A stretch of DNA of 64,000 nucleotides from Metarhizium brunneum (Eukaryota > Ascomycota > Sordariomycetes > Hypocreales > Clavicipitaceae): the NCBI RefSeq assembly GCF_013426205.1, contig NC_089422.1, positions 1,426,001 to 1,490,000 of the forward strand, written 5' to 3'. Under the pieces are notes generated by a model. It was not told the DNA's origin and did not search any database. It was given only the letters and a program-made list of their open reading frames with translations. The translations under genes were made by a program, and so were the position numbers. This document shows, in pieces, positions 55,450 to 64,000 of this stretch (positions are counted from its first letter, which is position 1; every line of letters begins with the position of its first letter).

Positions 55450-56848
55450 ATGGCAGCGATTGTTGGTCATGGCTTCAAGCCGTGGATATCGCGGCCAGAC
55501 ACGAACGGCGTCATTGGGGTGTGTATTGCATTAGCATTAATCACGGCCATTTACAAGTTTGTTCGTACTTTGCATATTTTGCGTGCTGAACAAGCAGGCG
55601 GTCAAGGAACAATGCTTACGCCTACCAGATTGCCAAGTCATGGACAGCAACGGAGCCGCAAGCCAACATCGATGCCAAACCGGGGGAGATGCCAGCTCGA
55701 CACGACGAAACGCCCAGTTTGGTCGTTGAGCCTTTGGAGAAGTTCGATTGGCAGGCAACAGAGCCCACCATATACCTGCCCATCAAGCCGGTGTACCACA
55801 TCACCATGGGTGAGTTCGCTCCCTCAGCCATCCAACATGACAAGAGTTCCCGCTAAAGCGAGGACACAGCTCTTCAACAAGACACGCCCTCGAGGCTCAT
55901 CACCATCGACAGAGACTACCTAGACAGGGTGACCCTTCGGCGTAGTCTCATTGACGAAAAGGGCCACGCAGTCCACGGATACCTGCCCCGAGGCAAAGAG
56001 TCCGTGGCCGAGCTGTACACGTACCTCTTGCGAGACTACTTGCCCGCCCGGTACCCCACAATGTTCAGAATAGGCCCGGACGGGACCGTTTTCGAAAACA
56101 CGGTAACGGGTAGAACATTCCCCATCCAACCGCCGGAAGATGCAGACGCTGCCCTTCGAACACTGGGAGAGACAGTCGAGGAGGATCTGTTCCTCTTGCA
56201 TGAAACATCCGGCGGTCATCTCTGCGTGGCCTTCATGTGCTGTTTCCCGTCCGGGTTTGATCCGTCCGAGAAGTTCGGCAACTTACTCAAGGACATACAC
56301 GCTCCCGTCCCGTCTTACTCCAAGATTGGCACGAGTATGGAGCGATTTTTCAGCAAGCTTCAGGTGGGGAAAAGCGTGAAGCGGTTAAATGTACGTCTTT
56401 CTTACCGTCAAACGGAGATGGGGCCCCCGCTTTGTCCTAAGCAGTCTTTTAACAATTCCTCGCCAGTGGTCCGTTCAAACCAATAACGAGCTGTATACGC
56501 TGGGAAACCACATCAAAGACGACGCGGCGGAGGTTGTTTCGGAAGACAGCATAGATGTGAACCAGGTAACGTTGGGACGCACCGCGTGCAAAGAGTATTC
56601 CAGCTGACTTTCGGCAGACATATCTCCGCGTGGAGCTCCAAACCTTGACGCGGCTGCCCAGGACGCAAGCCGTCTTGTTCTCGTTCAAGACGTACCTGTA
56701 CGGTATTCGACAAATCAGAGAGCAGGGGTCAGGCCCAGAGCTGGCCGATGCTATTGAGGGCTTGAAGTCGGGGAATGCACCGGGCATGTGGAGGTACAAA
56801 TCGGCAGTTCGATGGGGGAAGCCGGTTTGCGACTATTTGCGGTCATGA
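55450..56848 (+). CDS. DUF3445 family protein (heme-dependent oxidative N-demethylase-like), membrane-anchored
   Basis: Five exons: 55450-55556, 55598-55809, 55870-56390, 56467-56565 and 56618-56848, encoding 389 aa. The first intron is only 41 nt (donor GTTTGT, acceptor GCAG) and the join restores Lys (AA+G). The N-terminus has one hydrophobic span, GVIGVCIALALITAIYKF (about residues 20-37), predicted to anchor the protein. The rest matches DUF3445: a YHITM segment, RLITIDRDYLDRVTLRR, the central PTMFRIGPDGTVFENTVTG and EDLFLLHET, the CCFPSGFDPSEKFG block, then RLNWSVQTNN and TYLRVELQTLTRLPRTQAVLFSFKTYL. Bacterial relatives include the heme-dependent oxidative N-demethylase alpha subunit; the activity of the fungal proteins is not established, so function is inference. 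The WSVQ motif is split by the third intron. Confidence 0.88.
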
Positions 56849-58071
56849 CGAAGACGGGTACAGACCAAAAACGCGTAGTGTAAACGGTCAGAATCGCCAA
56901 ACGCCATCAAGGCCGGGCAGGGGGCCGGATCTAGGCGCGGCTCAGTGGCGCAGGATTAGCAGGGGAGCACTCTGAGCTAGGTACTTAACCTGGCCAAAGA
57001 CGTCAGTACATGAGCTTGAACCATGGCGCCTGGGAGTTACGTACCTGTAGAGTGACATGGCATGACGCTCCGTGCAACAGGCACCCATCACCTTGCTTCT
57101 TCTTTGACTTTGCTGTGAAACTTGTGTGAGCATGACACACGCCCAACGTCGTTGAACACGTCCTTCTCGATGCCCACGTGACGAGGCTGCCGCTCGATTG
57201 TCTCAATTCGGTTCTGCCATTGGCTAAGGCGGCTGTAGCTGTGGCGTCGGTGTGGCTCGGGCGACTCCTGTGTGCTTTAATTGGCAACCCCACACACTCG
57301 AGCTCGGTCAGTCCGCTGTAGCCTCGCAGGTGCCAGCCACAAAGGCCAACTGGTACACTCGCAGTCTCTTCTATGTGCGATATCTGTTCGGCACGGCAAG
57401 CGCGACCTCCGCCCTCGTGCTCGTTCACAACCGCAGCCGCAGCCGCCTCCACGACGTCTTCACGTCTTCACGTCCTCTACGCCCTCCCCTCACTCGCCTC
57501 GCAGACCAACGTCCGCATTGTCCCAACTACTAATTTAACCCATCTGATTTTTTTTTCTCCTTCCAACTTGGTCATTTCTCATTCGCCCTGCTCCTCTCAC
57601 CCTCTTATACCTATACCGTCTGCGCAAGCCAAGATACCCAATTGCCCTTTGTCGAACGATCGACGCTTTCAGCGTCCCCATTCAGCGTCCCCATCAAGCC
57701 CGTCAAGCCGTCTGAACACCGATCCTGCCCATCGCGAAGCCTTTCCGATAAATTATACCAGTGATTTTTTATCTGCCGTCATCGAATTCCACCAGCGACA
57801 TCCACACCCACGTTCGTTAATAGCTGGCTGGTCAACTTTTACGTCCTCTGTTCTCCGCATCACGAGTGTTGGTTGCAAAGCCTAACGGGTGGGACTACGA
57901 AGCCTTAGCGGCGGACTATGCTCTGACAGTTTGAATTCTTTGCAACAGACGTCTTCTTTCTGGCTTGCTTAGGGCCCTGCCACTTTTCTTCTTCTTTTTT
58001 AGATCCTTCCGCCTGCCCGCGCGTGCGATTCGATTCGAAGAAATCAGCATCGGTAGCCGTCGCTGACAATC
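56849..58071. other. Intergenic region and pyrimidine-rich leader before the SWIB gene
   Basis: About 1.2 kb without a supported gene. From about 57480 the plus strand becomes strongly C/T-rich (T runs near 57547 and 57995), as expected for a promoter and 5' leader of the next gene. Short open frames here are taken as leader ORFs or chance. Confidence 0.55.
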
Positions 58072-59062
58072 ATGTCTGCTCCTTGTACGTTGTCATCTCT
58101 GCACTATATCTTGAAGCCCTCTTTTAACAGTATGCTCCTTGCAGTGACTCCCGATGAGCAGGGACGCTATACCGAGATCATCGATGATATCTTGGCGACT
58201 GCAGATCTCGAGACTATTTCTCGTAAAAAGGTCCGGCAAGCGTTGGAGGGCCGACTTGGCGGCAAAGACTTGAGCGAACAGAAGGTGCGAGTTGATCATA
58301 AGTGCCTGCTTCTGCAATGCGCTCGTGCTGGTGGGGTAGTGTGGGTGTGAGTTTGACGGCGCACTAACGGGATGCAGGAGGCGATTAAGCGTCTAATCGA
58401 AGCTCGTTTCGATGCTGTCTCTGGGGCTGATGTTGAAGATGTCCCAGAGCCATCGCCTCATAAGCGGTCTAATGGTGTCTCAGTCTACGACGAGACCGAC
58501 CCTTCTGCCTCGCCGGAGCCAGCAAAGAAGAAGGCGAAGCGAGCGTCCTCGTCTGAAGACGCGGATGCGCGCCTAGCTGCCCAGCTTCAGGCTCAAGAGA
58601 ATAGCTTGGCCCGTGGACGAACCACCCGTGGAGGTGGTGACCGGGCTGTGAAGAAGCGAAAAGCGCCACGCAAGAAGAGCTCCAAAAAGGTCCGCGACGA
58701 TGATGATAGCGATGTGAACGGCAGCGGAGAGTCTGGCGTAAAGAAGCGCAAGGCCGGTGGTGGTTTCCAGAAACCATTTAATCTAAGCTCTACGCTGTCT
58801 GACATTTGTGGCGAGACGCAAGTAAGCAGCGCATCAACCATTTGCCCTAAATTGAGCCAACTAACAAATACAGCTCTCCCGCCCGCAAGTCGTCAAAAAA
58901 CTTTGGGAACACATCAAGGCCAACGACCTTCAAGATCCGGCAGACAAACGACAAATCCGGTGCGACGCCAAGATGCAGGCTGTGTTCAAACAAGCCAGGG
59001 TGGACATGTTCAAGATGAACAAAGAGATTGGCAACCATCTTTATCCAGTCGGGGAGGAGTAA
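58072..59062 (+). CDS. DEK C-terminal and SWIB/MDM2 domain protein (Uaf30/Tri1-like)
   Basis: Four exons: 58072-58084 (13 nt), 58145-58284, 58378-58821 and 58874-59062, encoding 261 aa. The first exon encodes only MSAP plus one base; the splice gives MSAPLTPDEQGRYTEIID. Residues 6-65 form a DEK_C helical domain (ETISRKKVRQALEGRLGG, EAIKRLIEARFDAV). Residues about 80-175 are Lys/Ser/Arg-rich with KKKAKR and KKRKAPRKKSSKK runs that are likely nuclear localisation signals. Residues about 181-258 form a SWIB domain (GGFQKPFNLSSTLSDICGE, LSRPQVVKKLWEHIKANDLQDP, MFKMNKEIGNHLYPV). Yeast Uaf30 with this layout is part of the RNA polymerase I upstream activation factor, and Tri1 is a paralogue. A role in rDNA or chromatin transcription is therefore likely but inferred. 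Confidence 0.93.
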
Positions 59063-59839
59063 CTGAATACAGTCACGACTTCGCAAGCACGTTACAATCC
59101 ACAACAGCAAAAAAGAATATCACGGTATCGGCGCCTCGAGGAGTATCCGGACAACATGGACGTTTTCTCGTCCTTGAGCTTTTATTTTTTTTAAACTTTT
59201 TGTGATTTTGGTTTGATTGGCTTTAGTTATCATCAAGTCATTTTTATGCCTTATTTTGTCTGCTTTCATATTTGGGCCGGCAGCATGGGATGGCGAGGAA
59301 TAGGATTTGAGGGTGTGTTTCATACTCCATATGGGCCCATGTCTCAATTTGGGAATGCCTAGTAACGAGAGATGGGTATTGTGACAGAGGCTTGAAAGGC
59401 CGGTGCTGTAGAGGGAAGGGTGAGGTGGGGAGCGGTGGAGGATGGAACATGTTGAACATGATATCAATTAGAGGACATGAGGTTCTTTGAAGAGGAAGCC
59501 GATAGGATAGTTTGGTAGTTTGGCTACGGCTGAATTACGGGACACCGTTGACCCATGTCTATTTGAAGAATAAACATGTTAATAATGTTCTCGGCATGCT
59601 TGTAAAGTTGTAGTGTTACCCTACACCCAAATGGATAAAGGGCGGCCGACGGGCTAGCCACGTAGCAGAGTACAATGTACGTTAAAGAACTTATCGACAG
59701 CGTCTACATTTTAACTTTAAATTGAACATGGATTATTTTATTTTGTCTAGTAGTGTATTGTGATCCAGGCAGGATACTGAGGGAATTTGACATGGAACAT
59801 GCATGGACTGCGACTTTACCAGTTATCCCCCGGCACACA

Positions 59840-59855
59840 CATATATATATATATA
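59840..59855. repeat. (AT)n dinucleotide run
   Basis: About eight AT units in intergenic DNA downstream of the tRNA gene. Confidence 0.85.
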
Positions 59856-59927
59856 GGCCACGATTTAGGAAATTTAGAACTTCTCAGAGATCAATATTCA
59901 TAGCTAAAACTAAAAGTAAAAAGTAAC

Positions 59928-59936
59928 AAAAAAAAA
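59928..59936 (-). terminator. Pol III T-run terminator of tRNA-His
   Basis: A run of A on the plus strand, hence T on the transcribed sense, starts about 4 nt beyond the tRNA 3' end. This is typical of RNA polymerase III termination. Confidence 0.75.
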
Positions 59937-59940
59937 GATG

Positions 59941-60029
59941 TGCCGCAGCGAGGACTCGAACCTCGGTTTCCAGTGATTTCGTGCTCGACGAACCACAAAC
60001 TGGTGTCCTTACCCCTAGACGACTGCGGC
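59941..60029 (-). tRNA. tRNA-His (GUG anticodon) with a 17-nt intron
   Basis: Read on the minus strand from 60029. The acceptor stem GCCGCAG pairs with CTGCGGC followed by A73. The D arm is GTCT/GGAC, the anticodon stem CCAGT/ACTGG, and the T arm CGAGG-TTCGAGT-CCTCG. The anticodon loop TTGTGG places GTG at positions 34-36, and a 17-nt intron follows position 37, the standard nuclear tRNA intron site. The mature length is 72 nt before CCA addition. The B box GGTTCGAGTCC is intact. A Pol III terminator (T run on the minus strand, plus-strand A run at about 59928-59936) follows directly. The G at position -1 needed for His identity is added after transcription in eukaryotes. Confidence 0.88.
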
Positions 60030-60636
60030 TAGTGGGTCTGATGATGTCGGTGTTTGCCCGGTAAATTAGATTATGTACTCTGTATGGAGTGCTCCGTATC
60101 TGGACAGCTTGGGCTAGGCCTCGCTTGGCTCCCTTGGCAGCTGGAAGGTGCTTCCCGGCTGACTCACAAACGGGGCGTCAATTAAACGGAAGTTCGCCCC
60201 TCGTTTGTGCGACGGAGCGTTTGGCTCAGCACTTGACCTATTGGCGGCTTTGGCGGCGCCAGTGATGCTGACCTGCCCCTCCAATTGGCACCCCGAGCAC
60301 TCGAAGCACCGTCATAAATCGACGACTCCAGACACATGTGCAGAAAATTACCAAGCATTCCATCGCCCTAGGTCCCTCGAGCATGGTACCAACATTACTC
60401 ATCACGGCGCATCTTTTCACTGACGAAGCGTACATGAACGTCTCGTTTGCTCATCTCCCTTCCGTTATCCACATTCATCTGAACAAACGCCACGTTGCGT
60501 GAAAAAAAAAAGACGAACAAAAAACCTAAAATCTCCCCTACCAGTCGACACCTTCTCGAGAGAAATAACCTCCCCAGTCAACAACATTTCGCCGTACATT
60601 TTCGCATTGGAAACGAACTCGTACCCACCACTGGCT
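60030..60636. promoter_or_regulatory. Divergent region between tRNA-His and Hel2-like gene
   Basis: About 600 bp. A compound motif, TACTCTGTATGGAGTGCTCCGTA, is at 60075-60097. The stretch 60500-60636 is the presumed 5' leader of the RING gene; an in-frame ATG at 60499 exists but is followed by non-conserved sequence. Confidence 0.55.
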
Positions 60637-63049
60637 ATGCCTGCTACCGAGGGCGCACCTCAATCCGGCCGCGACGAGGGCTCTAGAGGACGAGGGCGTG
60701 GCCGTGGACGAGGCAGCGGCGGGCGTGGAAGACGAGGCCGAGGAGGAAATGCTCAAACCGCAGTCAATGCCACTCCCGCCAACCCAGCAGCCCAGCACGT
60801 TGCCGCCGCCGCAGCAGCAGCAAGAGTTCAGCTCCTGAAGCAGCAGAGCCAGACTGCTGACGCCAACGCTGGCGTGCCGACTCCTGCGACCCCGGCTGAC
60901 GCTGACGATGATGCCGACATCTGCTTTATTTGTGCCAATCCGGTTGCCCACCATTCTATTGCTCCTTGCAATCATGCGACCTGTCATATCTGTGGTTTGC
61001 GGATGAGGGCCCTTTATAAGACGAAGGACTGCGCCCATTGCCGAGTACGCTATGCTCCTCTCCGTTGATCGATGTGAATTGAACCACATGCTAACCTACA
61101 TGTCTTAGACCCCAGCCCCCTTTGTCATCTTCACAGATGACACTGCAAAGCGCTTCGAGGATTACACCGACAAGGACATCACCACCACGGACTCCAACAT
61201 CGGCATCAAATACACAAATGAAGACATCGTGGGGGATACCGTGCTCTTGCTGCGGTACAACTGCCCCGATGAGTCCTGCGACTTTGCCGGCCTCGGATGG
61301 CCCGACCTCCACCGCCATGTCAAATCAGTCCATCGCAAACGAATGTGCGACCTGTGCACTCGCAACAAGAAGGTCTTCACGCACGAGCACGAGCTCTTTT
61401 CCGACAAGGAGCTGGAGAAACACATGCGACGCGGCGACGATAAGCCCGGCGCCGCCGACCAAACCGGCTTCAAGGGCCACCCCCTGTGTGGTTTCTGTGG
61501 CGAGCGCTTCTACGACGACGACAAGTTGTACGAGCATTGCCGCATGAAGCACGAGCGTTGCTTCATCTGCGACCGCCGCGATTCTCGACAACCGCACTAT
61601 TACCTCGACTACAACGCCCTGGAAGAGCACTTCAAGAAGGACCACTACATTTGCTCCAACAGCGAGTGCCTGGAAAAGAAGTTTGTCGTGTTTGAGTCTG
61701 AAATGGACCTCCAGGCGCATAACCTCAAGGAACATGCCGGTAAAGCCGTAGGCAGAGACGCCAGGCTTGTCGACATGTCCTCCTTTGACATCAGACAGTC
61801 GTACCAAACCGAAAGACGCGGTGGCCACCGAGACGGCGAGGGACGAGGCCGTGGCAGACGACGAGGGGGCAGGGGCAGAGACCCCAACGAGGACACCGTG
61901 CCGCCGACTTCTGCCCAGCCGCTGCGCAGAGACGAGCTGGCCTTGCAGCGTCAGTTGGCAATTCACTCGGCGCAATCCGTATCGAACCGAACCTTTGGCG
62001 GCCAGCTCTCCGCGCCCGCTGGCCAGTCTTTGACCACACGCTCGACGCCGTCCGGCACGTCAACGCCCGCCCGAAGCAATAACACAGCCAGCCCCCAGAA
62101 TGGCCTCGCCAGCGCCATGGACTCACTGACCGTTACCGACACGTCAAACATGTCACCGGAAGAACGCGCCCGCCTGGTCCGCCACAGCTCCGTCGTTGAG
62201 CGGGCCGCCAACCTCCTCGGCAACGACGCCAACAGACTCAACACGTTCCGCCAGCACATCTCGTCCTACCGCCAAGGGGGCTTCACGGGCCCCCAGCTCA
62301 TCGACGCCTTCTTCACCCTCTTCGCTGACGTCTCGTCCAATGCCCTCGGCACCCTGGTCCGCGAAGTAGCTGACCTCTTCGACGACAAGACCAAGGCCGA
62401 CAACCTCCGCAAGGCATGGCAGGACTGGCGCGCCATCAACGAAGACTACCCAAGCCTCCCCGGCCTCAGTGGCATGCATGGCGCGACCTCCAGCTCAAGC
62501 GGGTGGGCGAACGCCGCAACTGCCAATCCGGCCTCCCCCAACGCAACAGCACCTGCTCAGAAACACTCCAACAGAGTCCTCCGTCTCAAGAACAGCACCC
62601 GTCTCGGCGGTCCTACGCCGACATCCATCAAGGCCACACCAGGTTGGATATCGTCTCCCGCGGTTCAGCGACCACCAGCATCGTCATCCGCCTTCCCCTT
62701 GCTCCCACCAGCCTCATCATCAGCGTCAGTGTCAACGTCGGCATCTATTTCCCGCCCAACATGGACGTCCTCCTCCTCCTCCTCCCAACCCGCCCAACCG
62801 CGATCCGCCATCTCCCGCAACCAAGATGCCTTCCCGTCTCTTCCCGCCGCCCCCAAACCAACCACCACCATTTTCGGATACGGATCCGGCCGCGGCGTCC
62901 GTCGCGACTACGGACACGCCGAATCCAACTTCACATGGGGGGCTAGTTCGTCCGCCGCAAATACAACCCCCGCCGAGGAAGATGACGACGCGGCCACCTC
63001 CAAAAAGGGGAACAAGAAGGGCAAGAAGGTCCTCGTGCAGTGGGGATAG
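60637..63049 (+). CDS. RING and C2H2 zinc-finger E3 ubiquitin ligase, Hel2/ZNF598 family
   Basis: Senses collided ribosomes and ubiquitinates small-subunit proteins to start ribosome-associated quality control. Two exons, 60637-61044 and 61109-63049, encode 782 aa; the 64-nt intron (GTACGC donor, GCTAAC branch) falls at the end of the RING, joining CAHCR to TPAPFVIFTDD. After an Arg/Gly-rich N-terminus the RING ligands are C96, C99, C111, H113, C116, C119, C132 and C135. A run of zinc fingers and family-specific Cys/His clusters follows (CPDESCDFAGLGWPDLHRHVKSVH, MCDLCTRNKKVFTHEHELF, LCGFCGERFYDDDKLYEHCRMKH, YICSNSECLEKKFVVF). The second half is Ser/Pro-rich and ends in a basic KKGNKKGKKVLVQWG tail, typical of fungal Hel2. 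The ATG at 60637 is preferred over 60499. Convergent with the IRE1 gene. Confidence 0.95.
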
Positions 63050-63452
63050 TCGGGGCGTTTGGAGTAGCGGTTGCAGAAAAACCATGGAAGCATTGGCGTG
63101 GAAATAAATAAATGCCTTGTGATTTAGCGCCGTATATTGTAGTTTAACATTCATGCATCTAAGATCCTCTGGTATCCCGTGCGAATTTGGCTCACGGAGA
63201 ACACGTGCACCGGCTGCGTCACCGCCACATCTTGGGATTTGTTGAATATTCACCTTGGTGATAGACGCTAGACTATCTATGCGAATATCACTCATTGTCG
63301 TAGGGACATGCATGTATCAATACAAGGCACGTGAGAGACTCTTAACGAATCGAGGAACAAGAGCATTCGATTAAGTCGACACATTTTACGCGCATGCCAA
63401 TCACATACTATAAAAAGAAACCATAAAACATGGCATACCATGCTAAAAGAAA
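63050..63452. other. Convergent intergenic region, Hel2 and IRE1 3' sides
   Basis: About 400 bp, AT-rich, with AATAAATAAATG soon after the Hel2-like stop (63103-63114) as a likely 3' processing element. No gene is seen. Confidence 0.65.
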
Positions 63453-63986
63453 CTACAATCCAGCAGGCTCATAATACTCTCTAAACCGGTCAGACTCTTC
63501 CCACTGCACATTGTACACCACGTTCCAACACACCAACAGCAACTGCGGGAACCGTGTCGTCCAGAAACTCAGATATCCATCAGGAAGAGGCCCGACCTGG
63601 CGCTTCAAAGAGTCCGACATGTCTTCGTAGTGATTGCGCTTGTTGCGAAGCGCCCGCAAAAGATCCAGGAGTCGAGAGCCCGTGTACTTGCGCTGCTTGC
63701 CAAGAGAGTCGACGAATTCTCGAGGAAGAGAGCGCAAGAAGTCGCCTCTTGTGATCTCGGGAGCGTGACGCTCTAGCTCTTCTAGAGCTACAGATGGAGG
63801 ATCACGGGGCTCCTTTTCAAAATGATCCGACACGTCACAAAGGAAGGAAAGTCGCTTCTTAGGCGACCAAAAGAACGGATGACACATGATCTCGGTTGCG
63901 GTTGGCCGCTGCTTGGGGTTGGCGTTGAGCATCGACATGATCAGATCCTTCGCCTCGAACGCAAAATCACCCAAAACATCCAGCAA
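63453..63986 (-). CDS. IRE1 kinase/endoribonuclease, last exon only (gene continues beyond window)
   Basis: Unfolded-protein sensor of the ER; its cytosolic kinase and KEN RNase domains splice HAC1-type mRNA. Only the terminal exon is inside the window: it begins at 63986 after an acceptor (TTACAG) and ends at 63453, giving 177 residues. The first 40 are the end of the kinase C-lobe (GDFAFEAKDLIMSML, KQRPTATEIMCHPFFW). The KEN domain follows with KKRLSFLCDVSDHFEKEPRDPP, the nuclease core KQRKYTGSRLLDLLRALRN then KRNHYEDM, and GPLPDGYLSFWTTRFPQLLL. The Tyr, Arg-Asn and His residues corresponding to yeast Y1043, R1056/N1057 and H1061 are all present, so the RNase appears intact. The C-terminus YYEPAGL extends slightly past the domain. 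Upstream exons lie beyond 64000. Confidence 0.95.
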   Translation of the reverse strand: MLDVLGDFAFEAKDLIMSMLNANPKQRPTATEIMCHPFFWSPKKRLSFLCDVSDHFEKEPRDPPSVALEELERHAPEITRGDFLRSLPREFVDSLGKQRKYTGSRLLDLLRALRNKRNHYEDMSDSLKRQVGPLPDGYLSFWTTRFPQLLLVCWNVVYNVQWEESDRFREYYEPAGL

Positions 63987-64000
63987 CTGTAAGCTGTAGT

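Larger units (their letters stand above)
59063..59940. other. Intergenic region, SWIB gene 3' side and tRNA downstream flank
   Basis: About 880 bp, AT-rich. It contains AATAAA-type elements (59569-59574), a short (TA)n run at 59840-59855, and the A-run at about 59928-59936 that reads as the T-run terminator of the minus-strand tRNA gene. Confidence 0.65.

Noticed and set aside
1..64000. CRISPR arrays, bacterial promoters, operons or phage-type systems
   Set aside because: No direct-repeat/spacer pattern or bacterial-type gene organisation is present; the window is spliced eukaryotic nuclear DNA.

Overview
This window is nuclear DNA of a filamentous ascomycete (Pezizomycotina), probably a Sordariomycete and possibly Hypocreales. 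The evidence is short spliceosomal introns (41-288 nt) with GTACGT/GTAAGT/GTATGT donors, CTAAC-type branch points and YAG acceptors; GC-rich coding DNA; proteins that all read as fungal housekeeping families; and a nuclear tRNA gene with an intron. The class and order are inference. There are no operons, no CRISPR array and no bacterial signals.

Layout. 1-1826: 3' part of glycogen synthase (+). 1827-13532: a gene-poor block holding one serine-rich hypothetical gene (6740-7969, -). 13533-21212: F-box/LRR-like gene (-), ELO fatty-acid elongase (-), cytochrome c oxidase subunit Va/COX6 (+). 21902-31879: chromodomain/HDA2-3/coiled-coil chromatin protein (-), DXO/Rai1 decapping nuclease (+) with an in-frame stop, GCK/Ste20 kinase (-). 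33548-46291: Cyk3-like SH3/transglutaminase protein (+), MAU2/Scc4 cohesin loader (+), SF3B4/Hsh49 (-), TOM7 (+), Flx1-type mitochondrial carrier (+). 48270-56848: MFS sugar transporter, SDR, F-box/ankyrin protein, DUF3445 protein (all +). 58072-64000: DEK_C/SWIB protein (+), tRNA-His(GUG) (-), Hel2/ZNF598 E3 ligase (+), 3' end of IRE1 (-).

The genes are independent eukaryotic transcription units, so neighbours are not presumed to act together. Some share themes: COX6, TOM7 and the Flx1-like carrier are mitochondrial; the GCK kinase and Cyk3-like protein share a divergent promoter region and both families act in morphogenesis or cytokinesis; Hel2 and IRE1 are quality-control factors. Exon joins were worked out by hand from splice consensus, frame continuity and family similarity; every complete model sums to a multiple of three.

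The observations most worth following are a 126-bp TA-flanked foldback element (MITE-like) in an intron of the chromodomain gene, with a diverged relative about 1.1 kb away; a nonsense codon near the end of the Rai1-like gene followed by a conserved open C-terminus; and two short palindromic motif families seen in the intergenic DNA. I found no clear case of a wholly undescribed system.
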